The notes under the pieces were generated by a model. That model was not told the origin of the DNA. It worked only from the letters and a program-made list of their open reading frames with translations, and searched no databases. A stretch of 64,000 nucleotides of DNA from Ursus arctos (taxonomy: Eukaryota > Chordata > Mammalia > Carnivora > Ursidae), in contig NW_026622963.1 of the NCBI RefSeq assembly GCF_023065955.2, positions 12,531,001 through 12,595,000 on the forward strand, written 5' to 3'. Of the stretch, positions 26,530-38,000 are shown piece by piece (the first letter of the stretch is position 1; every line of letters starts with the position of its first letter). The position numbers and the translations under genes were made by a program.

Positions 26530-27765
26530 AAGAAAAGGCAAAAAGCTTCTGTACAGCATAGGATATGATCAACAAAACCAAAAGGTAACCTATGGAAAGG
26601 AAGAAGATACTGGCAAATGACATATTCAATAAAGGGTTAGTACCCAAAATGTAGAAAGAACTTATCAAACTCAACACTCCAGAAACAAACGATCCAGTTA
26701 AGAAATGGGCATAAGACATGAAAAGACATTTTTCCAAAGAAGACATATGGATGGGTAACAGACACATGAAAAGGTACTCAACATTACTCATCATCAGGGA
26801 AATATAAATCAAAAGTTTGATGAGATACCATCTCACACCTGTCAGAATGGCTAAAACTAACAACACAAGAAACAACAGGTGTCAGTGACGGTATGAAGAA
26901 AGGAGAACACTCTTGCACTGTTGGTGGGAATGCAAACTGGTACTGCTTCTCTGGAAAACACCGTACGACCCAGCCTTTGCACAACAAGGTATTTACCCAA
27001 AGAATAAAAAATACCAATTTGAAGAAGTACATGCACCCTGATGTTTATAGCAGCATTTTCAACAATAGCCAAAATATGGAAATACCCCAATTGTCCACCA
27101 ACTGATGAATGGATTAAGAATTCTGATATATATATATATAGGAATATTATTCAGGCATAAAAAAGAAGGAAATCAGGACATCTGGGTGGCCCAGTGGGTT
27201 AAGCGTCTTCCTTCAGCTCAGGTCATGATCCCAGGGTCCTGGGATTGAGTCCTGCATCGAGCTTCTTGCTAGGTGGGGAGCCTGCTTCTCCTTCTATCTG
27301 CCACTCCCCCTGCTTGTGGCTGCTATCTCTCTCTCTCTCTCTCTGTCAATTAAGTATATAAACTCTAAAAAAAAAAAAAAGAATGAAATCTTGCCAGTTG
27401 CAATGACATGGATGGAGCTAGAGAATATTACCCTAAATGAAATGTCAGAGAAAGAAAAATACCATATGATTTCACTCATATGTGGAATTTAAGAAATGAA
27501 ACAGATGAACATAGGGAGAAACAAAAAAGAGGCAAACCAGAAAACAACCTCTTAACTATAGAGAACAAACTGATTGTTACCAAAGAAGAGGTGGGTGGGG
27601 GGACAGGTTACATAAGTGATGGGGATTAAGTAGTGCAATTGTTTTGATGAGCACCGGAAGTTGTGTGTAGGTGTTGAGTCACTAAGCTGTACACATGAAA
27701 CTAATACTACACTGTCTGTTAACTAACAGGAATCTGAATAAAAACCAAAAAAAAAAAAAATAAAT
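26530..27765 (+). mobile_element. Older carnivoran L1 3' end, SINE-interrupted
   Basis: Plus-strand ORF2 C-terminal sequence (AAAAAGCTTCTGTACAGC onward) runs into the 3' UTR and ends GAATAAAAACC plus an A run at about 27,735-27,765. A plus-strand SINE lies within it. Lesions are frequent. Confidence 0.85.
27173..27381 (+). mobile_element. SINEC in L1 3' region
   Basis: Degraded head CATCTGGGTGGCCCAGTGGG, body GGAGCCTGCTTCTCC, a (TC)n patch at 27,328-27,343 and an A tail. Flanks AGAAGGAAATC and AGAATGAAATC are the slightly diverged TSD. Confidence 0.85.
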
Positions 27766-28079
27766 AAAAGCATATTCATAAGCTTTTTTAAGAATGTTGG
27801 TTGAATATGAGAATATGTAAAGTATTATAACATTGAAAAATGTGTAAACACTGAAGTGCACAGAATACTCTTTGTAGATCACACAAACAAAGTGTTTTTA
27901 AGAGTTATAGAATGTTTTTGCATTCACATATTATTTATTTGAAAGAATATGTTCAACTCACCATGGTAAACTTAGTGTGCTTTTAAAAGATACATGCATA
28001 AATGTTTCCAAGAATGGTAAATTTGTTCATAAGTACAATATTAATGAAATGTATTTATTTGTGCCCATTCAATGCACTT
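27766..28079. other. Unclassified AT-rich intergenic sequence
   Basis: No coding signal and no recognised repeat. This is the left flank of the host L1 described next. Confidence 0.4.
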
Positions 28080-28662
28080 TTTTCTTTTTTTAAATTTTTT
28101 TTAAAAAATTTATTTTTATTTACTTATTTTTTTGATGTAAAGTTTGATGATTCATTAGTTGTGTATAACACCCAGTGCACCATGCAATACATGCCCTCCT
28201 TACTACCCACCACCAACCTATCCCATTCGCCCATTCCCCTCCCCTCTGAAGCCCTCAGTTTGTTTCTCAGAGTCCATAGTCTCTCATGCTTCATTCCTCC
28301 TTCTGATTACCCCCCTTTCTTTATCCCTTTCTTCTCCTACCAATCTTCCTAGTTCTTATGTTCCATAGATGAGAGAAACCATATGATAATTGTCTTTCTC
28401 TGCTTGATTTATTTCACTCAGCATTATCTCCTCCAATGCTGTCCATGTTGCAGCAAATGTTGAGAAATCATTCTTTTTGATAGCTGAGTAATATTCCATT
28501 GTATATATGGACCACAACTTCTTAATCCAGTCATCTGTTGAAGGGCATCTCGGCTCCTTCCACAATTTAGCTATTGTGGACAGAGCTGCTATGAACATTG
28601 GGGTGCATAAGACCCTTCTCTTCACTACGTCTGTATCTTTGGGGTAAATACCCAGTAGTGCA
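28080..28662 (-). mobile_element. 3' part of full-length minus-strand L1 split by a second L1
   Basis: 3' UTR and last ORF2 segment of the copy that resumes at 35,014. The two parts join without loss once the inserted plus-strand L1 and one copy of AAATACCCAGTAGTGCA are set aside. No TSD is recognisable for this host copy itself, because its right flank is minisatellite. Confidence 0.9.
28646..28662. repeat. Left target-site duplication of the inserted L1
   Basis: AAATACCCAGTAGTGCA, repeated at 34,997-35,013. The first few A residues of the right copy merge with the poly-A tail, so the exact length is uncertain by about 3 bp. Confidence 0.85.
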
Positions 28663-28787
28663 GTTCCTCAGCTACACTTCCTCTGATGCCTCGGAGTAAC
28701 TAAAATTCCTCTTTTGTCCTTAGGAATAATTTGGGGGAATACTTAAACCAGTGATTAAAGTTACAAAGATTGAACCCCCTGAGCTTA
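28663..28787 (+). other. 125-bp non-L1 segment between TSD and L1 5' end: probable 5' transduction
   Basis: The left TSD copy ends at 28,662, but the canonical L1 start GGAGTTAAGATGG begins only at 28,788. The 125 bp between do not match the 5' ends of the other full-length copies here. They contain TTTTGTCCTTAG followed by GAATAATTTG, which looks like a splice acceptor. The simplest reading is transcription starting upstream of the source L1 and co-mobilisation of flanking sequence. Confidence 0.7.
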
Positions 28788-28792
28788 GGAGT

Positions 28793-28803
28793 TAAGATGG
28801 CGG
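28793..28803 (+). promoter_or_regulatory. YY1-like site at L1 5' end
   Basis: TAAGATGGCGG lies a few bases after the first base of the element, the place and core (AAGATGGCGG) where human L1 has its YY1 site that positions initiation. Function here is inferred by analogy. Confidence 0.5.
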
Positions 28804-29621
28804 AGGAGTAGGAGACACCGTTTTCAGCCGGTCCTCCGAGTCGAGCTGGATAGGTACCAGACCAGCCTAAACAACCACGGAACCAGCCTGAGACGCAGGA
28901 AGACGCATCTGGATCTCTACAAATGAACATCTCCAGCGCTGAGTATTGAGGTATGAAGCGGGGAGCCATGAAACTGTGCACAGATATCGGAAGATAAACG
29001 GAAGGGGGAGGGAGCCGCCGTGTTCGGGCGCCAGGAAGCGGTAGCCACTTGCACGGGAGAGCGGGCGGGGCTCGCGGACGGCACCCGCAAAACAGCAGAC
29101 TGAGACCGTGAGCCGGGTGTGCGCGCCACCAGGCATCTCGCGGAACACCGGAATCCCGGTGCGCTCACTGGATCCAGACTGAGACCGGGAGATCCGGGAG
29201 CGCGCGGGGCGGCTGGCGGCTGGCGGCATTAGAAACACAAAGGACAGAGACGCGCTGGCCCTGGAAGTGAGGGCTGGGACGCCGGGTGTGGGGCGCACAT
29301 CCCGGACGCTGCAGGGTTGAGCAGCACCAACAGAAACAGAGTTAAAGTGGCCAGAACATTAGTAGAGAACGGGCCGCAATCCCTCTGTTCTGTGACAGAG
29401 GCTGAGATTTGGCCGCTGCTGCTCTGACTCTCAGAAGAGGCACAGCAGACCGCCAGGGAAAGCCGCCAGAGAACAAAAGCCTGGAAATACCGGCTCAGGG
29501 AGTGCCCATCCCCATCCCCCCTCGCAGGGGACGCCGAGACTCTACCCAAACATGGCTGCCTGAGTATCGGCGCGGCAGGCCCCTCCCCCAGAAGGCAGGC
29601 TGAAAAATCAAGAAGCCCACA

Positions 29622-29813
29622 GCCTGAGGCACCTGGGTGGCGCAGTCATTGAGCGCCTGCCTTCGGCTTAGGGTGTGATCCCGGCGTTCCGGAAAGGAGT
29701 CCCTCATCGGGCTCCTCCGCTGGGAGCCTGCTTCTTCCTCTCCCACTCCCCTGCTTCTGTTCCCTCTCTCGCTGGTTGGCTGCCACATAAATAAATAAAT
29801 AAAATCTTTAAAG
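29622..29813 (+). mobile_element. SINEC inserted in the L1 5' UTR, 12-bp TSD
   Basis: Head CACCTGGGTGGCGCAGTCAT, body GGAGCCTGCTTCTTCCTCTC, tail (AAAT)n plus AAAATCTTTAAAG. Flanked by AAGAAGCCCACA at 29,610-29,621 and 29,814-29,825. It lies about 100 bp upstream of ORF1, separating the L1 promoter from its first ORF. It may predate or postdate the L1 jump. Confidence 0.9.
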
Positions 29814-29914
29814 AAGAAGCCCACATCCCTAAGATCCCTATAAAACAAGGGGCACGGCCTGGGACCCAGTCAATAATTTGGGCTCTGGAAACCCCGCAAC
29901 CTCTCTTCATCAGA

Positions 29915-30817
29915 ATGACAAGAAGGAGAAGCCCCCCCCAGCAAAGAAAAGACAGTGAGTCTGTGGCCTCTGCCACAGAAATAATGGATATGGATGTAAC
30001 CAAATTATCAGAAATGGAATTCAGAGTAACGATGGTCAAAATGATGAGTAGAATTGAAAAAACTATTAACGAAAAGGTTACTGAGAATATAGAATCCCTA
30101 AGGACAGAAATGAGAGCGAATCTGACAGAAATTAAAAATTCTATGAGCCAAATGCAGGCAAAACTAGAGGCTCTGACGGCCAGGGTCGCAGAAGCAGAGG
30201 AACGGGTTAGTGAATTGGAGGATGGGTTAATAGAGGAAAAAATGAAAATAGAAGATGGTCTTAAAAAAATCCACGCCCACGAATGTAGGTTACGGGAGAT
30301 TACTGACTCAATGAAACGATCCAATGTTAGAATCATCGGCATCCCCGAGGGGGTGGAGAAAAACAGAGGTCTAGAAGAGATATTTGAACAAATTGTAGCT
30401 GAAAACTTCCCTAATCTAGCAAGGGAAACAAACATTCGTGTCCAAGAGGCAGAGAGGACCCCTCCCAAGCTCAACCACGACAAACCTACGCCACGTCACG
30501 TCATAGTGCAATTCGCAAATATTAGATGCAAGGATACAGTATTGAAAGCGGCCAGGGCAAAGAAATTTCTCACGTACCAAGGCAAAAGCATCAGAATTAC
30601 GTCAGACCTGTCTACACAGACCTGGAATGAGAGAAAGGGTTGGGGGAGCATATTTAAAGCTCTTTCAGAGAAAAACATGCAGCCAAGGATCCTTTATCCA
30701 GCAAGGCTGTCATTCAGAATTGATGGAGAAATAAAGACATTTCAGAATCGCCAGTCACTAACCAATTTTGTAACCACGAAACCAGCCCTACAGGAGATAT
30801 TACGGGGGGTTCTATAA
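29915..30817 (+). CDS. L1 ORF1 protein, intact (300 aa)
   Basis: ORF1p is the RNA-binding, trimer-forming chaperone of the L1 ribonucleoprotein in the cytoplasm. The frame is open for 300 codons from ATG to TAA. The basic N-terminus (RRRSPPQQRK, residues 3-12) is followed by a heptad-rich coiled coil at about 40-130 (EALTARVAEAEERVSELED). An RRM-like domain at about 137-235 starts at NVRIIGIPEG and contains RHVIVQF and AARAKKFLTYQG. The C-terminal domain at 236-300 contains ILYPARLSFRIDG. This order and length are typical of mammalian L1. The three other full-length copies in the window have the same protein broken by frameshifts. It lies downstream of the CpG-rich L1 5' UTR with a SINE between. 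Whether it is expressed cannot be seen. Confidence 0.9.
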   Translation: MTRRRSPPQQRKDSESVASATEIMDMDVTKLSEMEFRVTMVKMMSRIEKTINEKVTENIESLRTEMRANLTEIKNSMSQMQAKLEALTARVAEAEERVSELEDGLIEEKMKIEDGLKKIHAHECRLREITDSMKRSNVRIIGIPEGVEKNRGLEEIFEQIVAENFPNLARETNIRVQEAERTPPKLNHDKPTPRHVIVQFANIRCKDTVLKAARAKKFLTYQGKSIRITSDLSTQTWNERKGWGSIFKALSEKNMQPRILYPARLSFRIDGEIKTFQNRQSLTNFVTTKPALQEILRGVL

Positions 30818-30888
30818 AAGTAAAAAGGCCCCAAGAGTGATACAGAACAGAAAGTCACAGCCAATACAAACAAAGACTTTACTGGCAA

Positions 30889-33800
30889 CATGGCAACATT
30901 AAAATCATATCTCTCAGTAATCAGTCTTAATGTAAATGGTTTGAACCATCACATAAACGCCACAAGGTTGCAGATTGGATAAAAAGAAATGACCCATCCA
31001 TTTGCTGTCTACAAGAGACTCATTTCAAACCCAAAGATGCATTCAGACTGAGAGTAAGGGGATGGAGTACCATCTTTCACGCAAATGGACCTCAAAAGAA
31101 AGCTGGGGTAGCAATTCTCATATCAGATAAATTGGATTTTAAACTACAGACTATAGTTAGAGATGCAGAAGGGCACTATATTATTCTTAAGGGAAGTATT
31201 CAACAAGTGGATATGACAATTATAAATATATATGCCCCCAACAGGGGAGCAGCAAGATACACAAGCCAACTCTTAACCAGAATAAAGAGACATATAAATA
31301 AAAATACATTAATAGTAGGGGACCTCAACACTCCACTATCAGAAATAGACAGAACACCCTGGCAAAAACTAAGCAAAGAATCAAAGGCTTTGAATGCCAT
31401 ACTCGATGAGTTGGACCTCATAGATATATATAGAACACTACACCCCAGAACCAAAGAATACTCATTCTATTCTAATGCCCATGGAACATTCTCAAGAATA
31501 GACCATGTTCTGGGACACAAAACAGGTCTCAACCAATACCAAAAGATTGAAATTATCCCCTGCATATTCTCAGACCACAACGCTCTGAAATTGGAATTCA
31601 ACCACAAGGAAAAATTTGGAAGAAACTCAAACACTTGGAGACTAAGAACCATCCTGCTCAGGAATGACTCGATAAACCAGGAAATCAAAAATCAAATTAA
31701 ACAATTTATGGAGACCAATGAGAATGAAAATACAACAGTCCAAAACCTATGGGATACTGCAAAGGCAGTCCTAAGGGGGAAATACATAGCCATCCAAGCC
31801 TCACTCAAAAGAATAGAAAAATCTAAAATGCAGTTTTTATATTCTCACCTCAAGAAGCTGGAACAGCAACAGAGGGACAGGCCTAATCCACGCACGAGGA
31901 AGCAGTTGACCAAAATTAGAGCTGAAATCAATCAAGCAGAAACCAGAAGTACAGTAGAGCAGATCAACAGGACTAGAAGCTGGTTCTTTGAGAGAATCAA
32001 TAAAATTGACAGACCACTGGCAAGACTTATCCAAAAGAAAAGAGAAAGGACCCAGATTATTAAAATTATGAATGAAAAAGGAGAGGTCACGACGAGCACC
32101 ATTGAAATTGGAAGGATTATTAGAAATTTTTATCAACAGCTATATGCCAATAAACTAAGCAATCTGGAAGAGATGGAATCCTTCCTGGAAACCTATAAAC
32201 TACCAAGATTGAAACCGGAAGAAATTGATTCCTTAAACAGGCCAATTATGAAGAAATTGAGTCAGTGATAAACAACCTTCCAAATAACAAAACTCCAGGC
32301 CCGGACGGTTTTCCTGGGGAATTCTACCAAACATTCAAAGAAGAAATAATACCTATTCTCCTAAAGCTATTTCAAAAAATAGAAACAGAAGGAAAGCTAC
32401 CAAACTCATTCTATGAGGCCAATATTACCTTGATCCCCAAACCAGGCAAAGACCCCATCAAAAAGGAGAATTACAGACCGATTTCCCTAATGAATATGGA
32501 CGCCAAAATCCTCAACAAGATACTTGCTAATAGAATCCAACAGTACATTAAAAGGATTATCCATCACGATCAAGTGGGATTCATACCTGGGATGCAAGCG
32601 TGGTTCAATATTCGCAAATCAATCAGCGTGATACATCATATCAACAAGAAAAGACTCAGGAACCATATGATCCTCTCAATCGATGCCGAAAAAGCATTTG
32701 ACAAAATACAGCATCCTTTCCTGATTAAAACCCTTCAGAGTGTAGGAATAGAAGGTACATTTCTCAATCTCATAAAAGCCATCTATGAAAAGCCTACTGC
32801 AAATATTATTCTCAATGGGGAAAAGCTGGAAGCCTTTCCCTTAAGATCAGGAACTCGACAAGGATGCCCACTCTCGCCACTATTATTCAACATAGTACTA
32901 GAAGTCCTTGCAACAGCAATCAGACGACAAAAAGGGATCAAAGGTATTCAAATTGGCAAAGAAGAAGTCAAAATGTCTCTCTTTGCAGATGACATGATAC
33001 TCTATATGGAAAACCCAAAAGAAGCCACTCCCAAACTATTAGAAGTTATAGAGCAATTCAGTAACGTGGCAGGATACAAAATAAATGCTCAGAAATCAGT
33101 TGCATTTCTATACACGAATAACGAGACCGAAGAAAGAGAAATTAGGGAATCCATCCCATTTACAATAGCACCAAAAACCATACGTTACCTAGGAATTAAC
33201 TTAACCAGAGACGTAAAGGACCTATATTCTAGAAACTATAAATCACTCTTAAAAGACATGAGGAAGACATAAAAAGATGGAAAGATATTCCATGCTCATG
33301 GATCGGAAGAATTAACATAGTTAAAATGTCCATGCTACCCAGAGCAATCTACACTTTCAATGCTATCCCGATCAAAATACCAAGGACATTTTTCAAAGAA
33401 CTGGAACAAACAGTCCTTAAATTTGTATGGAACCAGAAAAGGCCCCGAATCTCCAAGGAACTGTTGAAAAGGAAAAACAAAGCTGGGGGCATCACAATGC
33501 CGGATTTCGAGCTGTACTACAAAGCTGTGATCACAAAGACAGCATGGTACTGGCACAAAAACAGACACATAGACCAATGGAACAGAATAGAGAGCCCAGA
33601 AATGGACCCTCGGCTCTTTGGGCAACTAATATTTGATAAAGGAGGAAAAAACATCCGGTGGGAAAAAGACAGTCTCTTCAATAAATGGTGCTGGGAAAAT
33701 TGGACAGCTACATGCAAGAGAATGAAACTTGACCACTCTCTCACACCATACACAAAAATAAACTCCAAATGGATGAAAGACCTCGAGGTGAGACAGGAAT

Positions 33801-34663
33801 CCATCAAAATTCTAGAGGAGAACATAGGCAACAACCTCTACGACATCGGCCAAAGCAACCTTTTTCATGACACATCCCCAAAGGCAAGAGAAACAAAAGA
33901 TAAAATGAATTTATGGGACTTCATCAAGATTAAAAGTTTCTGCACATCCAAGGAAACAGTCAGAAAAACTAAGAGGCAGCCCACGGAATGGGAGAATATA
34001 TTTGCAAATGACACTACAGATAAAGGACTGGTATCCAAGATCTACAAAGAACTTCTCAAACTCAATACACGAGAAACAAATAAACAAATCAAAAAATGGG
34101 CAGAAGATATGAACAGACACTTTTCCAATGAAGACATACAAATGGCTAACAGACACATGAAAAAATGTTCAAAATCATTAGCCATCAAGGAAATTCAAAT
34201 CAAAACCACACTGAGATACCACCTTACGCCAGTTAGAATGGCAAAAATAGACAAGGCAAGAAACAACAATTGTTGGAGAGGATGTGGAGAAAGGGGATCC
34301 CTCCTACATTGTTGGTGGGAATGCAAGTTGGTACAGCCACTCTGGAAAACAGTGTGGAGGTCCCTTAAAAAGTTAAAAATTGAGCTACCCTATGATCCAG
34401 CCATTGCACTACTGGGTATTTACCCCAAAGATACAGACGTAGTGAAGAGAAGGGCCATATGCACCCCAATGTTCATAGCAGCAATGTCCACAATAGCTAA
34501 ATTGTGGAAGGAGCCGAGATGCCCTTCAACAGATGACTGGATTAAGAAGTTGTGGTCCATATATACAATGGAATATTACTCAGCTATCAGAAAGAACGAG
34601 TTCTCAACATTTGCTACAACATGGACAGCACTGGAGGAGATAATGCTTAGTGAAATAAGTTAA
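30889..34663 (+). pseudogene. L1 ORF2 (endonuclease-reverse transcriptase), three frameshifts
   Basis: ORF2p nicks target DNA and reverse-transcribes L1 RNA. The start is ATG at 30,889, about 70 bp after the ORF1 stop. Breaks are visible near 30,960 (frame lost before ADWIKRND), near 32,250 (a small deletion in the segment between endonuclease and RT) and near 33,260 (single-base loss after the RT domain). Long open stretches lie between: 31,132-32,268 (endonuclease C-terminal part and linker), 32,265-33,272 (RT, catalytic FADD at about 32,982-32,993, [15 protein letters not shown] upstream), and 33,326-34,663 (C-terminal part with the cysteine-rich [18 protein letters not shown] motif). The total span fits a normal ORF2 of about 1,260 codons. 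Confidence 0.9.
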
Positions 34664-35013
34664 GCAGAGAAAGACAACTATCATATGATTTCTCTCATCT
34701 ATGGAACATAAGAACTAGGATGATCGGTAGGGGAAGAAAGGGATAAAGAAAGGGGGGGTAATCAGAAGGGGGAATGAAACATGAGAGACTATGGACTATG
34801 AGAAACAAACTGAGGACTTCAGAGGGGAGGGGGGTGGGGGAATGGGATAGACCGGTGATGGGTAGTAAGGAGGGCACGTATTGCATGGTGCACTGGGTGT
34901 TATACACAACTAATGAATCATCGAGCCTTACATCGGAAACCGGGGATGTACTGTATGGTGACTAACATAATATAATAAAAAATCATTTAAAAAAAAAAAT
35001 ACCCAGTAGTGCA

Positions 35014-38000
35014 ATGGCTGGGTCATAGAGTAAATCAATTTTTACTTTTTAAGTGACCTCCACACTGTTTTCCAGATGGTTGTACCAACTTGCATTCCCA
35101 CCAACAATGTAGAAGGGATCCCCTTTCTCCACATCCTCTCCAGCAATTGTTGTTTCTTGCCTTGTCAATTTTTGCCATTCTAACTGGCATAAGGTGGTAT
35201 CTTAGTGTGGCTTTGATTTGAATTTCCCTGATGGCTAATGATTTTGAACATTTTTTCATGGGTCTGTTAGCCATTTGTTTGTCTTCATTGGAAAAGTGTC
35301 TGTTCCTATCTTCTACCCATTTTATGATTTGTTTATTTGTTTCTCGTGTATTGAGTTTGAGAAGTTCTTTGTAGATCTTGAATACCAGTCTTTTATCTGT
35401 AGCATCATTTGCAAATATATTCTCCCATTCCGTGGGCTGCCTCTTAGTTTTGATTGTTTCCTTGTCTGTGCAGAAGATTTTTATCTTGCTGAAGTACCAG
35501 AAGTTTATTTTATCTTTTGTTTCTCTTCTCTTTGGAGATGTGTCATGAAAAAGGTTGCTGTGGCCAATGTCGTAGAGGTTGCTGCCTGTGCTCTCCTCTA
35601 GGATTTTGATGGATTCCTGTCTCACATCGAGATCTTTCATCCACTTGGAGTTTATCTTTGTGTATGGTGTGAGAGAGTGGTCAAGCTTCATTTTTTGCAT
35701 GTAGCTGTCCTATTTTCCCAACACCATTTATTGAATAGACTGTGTTTTTTCCACTGAGTGTTTTTTCTTGCTTTATCAAAGATTAGTTGCCCAAAGAGCC
35801 AAGGGTCCATTTCTGGGTTCTCTATTCTGTTCCATTGGTCTATGTGTCTGTTTTTGTGCCAGTACCATGCTGTCTTTGTGACCACAGCTTTGTAGTACAG
35901 CTTGAAATCTGGCATTGTGATGCCCCCAGCTTTCTTTTTCCTTTTCAACAATTCCTTGACGACTCGGAGCCTTTTCTTGTTCCACACAAATTTAAGGGCT
36001 ATGTGTTCCAGTTCTTTGAAAAGTGTCATTGGTATTTTGATCGGGATAGCATTGAAAGTGTAGATTGCTCTGGGTAGCATGGACATTTTAACTATGTTAA
36101 TTCTTCCGATCCATGAGCGTGGAATATTCTTCCATCTTTTTGTGTCTTCGTCAATGTCTTTCAAGACTGATTTATAGTTTCTAGAATATAGGTCCTTTAC
36201 GTCTCTGGTTAATTCCAAGGTAACGTATGATTTTTCGTGCTATTGTAAATGGGATGGATTCCCTAATTTCTCTTTCTTCAGTCTCATTGTTCGTGTATAG
36301 AAATGCAACTGATTTCTGAGCATGGATTTTGTATCCCGCCACATTACTGAATTGCTCTATAAGTTCTAATAGCTTGGGAGTGAATTCTTTTGGGTTTTCC
36401 ATATAGAGTATCATGTCATCTGTGAAGAGAGACAGTTTGACTTCTTTGCAGATTTGGATACCTTTTATCCCTTTCTGTTGTCTGATTGCTGTTGCAAGGA
36501 CTTCTAGTACTATGTTGAACAGTAATGGTGAGAGTGGGCATCCGTGTCGTGTTCCTGATCTTAAGGGAAAGGCTTCCAGATTTTCCCCATTGAGAATAAT
36601 ATTTGCTGTAGGCTTTTCGTAGATCGTTTTTACTTTACTGAGGAATGTACCCTCTATCCCTACACTCTGAAGGGTTTAATCAGAAAAGGATGCCGTATTT
36701 TGTCAAATGCTTTTTCTGCATCTATTGAGAGAATCATATGATTTCTGAATTTTTCTTTCTGGATAAAATCTAAGACACCAATCGATTTGCAAATGTTGAA
36801 CCATGCTTGCATCCCAGGGATGAATCCCATTTGGTCATGATGGATAATCCTTTTAATGTACTGTTGGATTCTATTAGCCAGGATCTTGTTGAGGATTTTG
36901 GCGTCCATATTCATTAGGGAAATCGGTCTGTAATTCTCCTTTTTGATGGGGTCTTTGCCTGGTTTGGGGATCAAGGTAATATTGGCCTCATAGAATGAGT
37001 TAGGTAGCTTTCCTCTGTTTCTTTTTTTTTTTGAAATAGCTTTAGGAGAATAGGTATTATTTCTTCTCTGAATGTTTGGTAAAATTTCCCAGGAAAACCA
37101 TCCGGGCCTGGAGTTTTGTTTTTTGGAAGGTTGTTTATCACCGACTCAATCTCTCCATAATTAATTGGCCTGTTTAAAAAATCAATTTCTTCCTGTTTCA
37201 GTCTTGGTAGTTTATAGGTTTCCAGGAAGACCTCCATCTCTTCCAGATTGCTTAATTTATTTGCATAAAGGTGTTGATAAAAGTTTCTAATAGTCCTTCC
37301 AATTTCATTGGTGTTGGTTATGCCCTCTCCTTTTTCTTTCATAATTTTATTAATTTGGTTCCTTTCTCTATTCTTTTGGACAAGCCTTGCCAGTGGTCTG
37401 TCAATTTTACTTATTCTTTCAAAACACCAGCTTCCAGTTCAGTTGTTCTGCTTTACTGTGCTCCTAGTTTCTAATTCAGTGATTTCTGCTCTAATCTTGG
37501 TCAGCTGCTTCCTCATGCATGGATTAGGCCTGTCCCTCTGTTGCTGTTCCAGCTTCTTGAGGTGAGAATATAAAAACTACATTTTAGATTTTTCTATTAT
37601 TTGAGTGAGGCTTGGATGGCTATGTATTTCACCCTTAGGACTTCCTTTGCAGTATCCCATAGGTTTGGGACCATTGTGTTTTCTTTCTCATTGGTCTCCA
37701 TAAATTGTTTAAATTGATTTTTTATTTCCTGGTTTATCGACTCATTCCTGAACAGGATGGTTCTTAGTCTCCAAGTGTTTGAGTTTCTTCCAAATTTTTC
37801 CTTGTGGTTGAGTTCCAATTTCAAAGCGTTGTGGTCTGAGAATATGCAGGGAATAATTTCCGTCTTTAGGTTTCAGTTCAGACCTGTTTTGTGCCCCAGA
37901 ACATGGTCTCTTCTTGAGAATGTTCCATGGGCATTAGAATAGAGTGAGTATTCTTTGGTTCTGGGGTTTAGTGTTTTATATACATATAATGTCCAACTCA

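Larger units (their letters stand above)
28788..34996 (+). mobile_element. Full-length plus-strand L1 nested in another L1
   Basis: It has a complete order: CpG-rich 5' UTR (28,788-29,914, containing a SINE), intact ORF1 (29,915-30,817), a short inter-ORF region, ORF2 (30,889-34,663, three frame breaks), 3' UTR with a G-rich tract at about 34,820-34,840, and a poly-A tail to about 34,999. TSD AAATACCCAGTAGTGCA flanks the insertion together with 125 bp of extra 5' sequence. It has the fewest lesions of any L1 here, hence is the youngest large insertion. A retrotransposition-competent copy would need a continuous ORF2, so this one is not autonomous. Confidence 0.95.

Noticed and set aside
29704..30483. 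259-codon minus-strand open frame
   Set aside because: Antisense shadow of the intact L1 ORF1.
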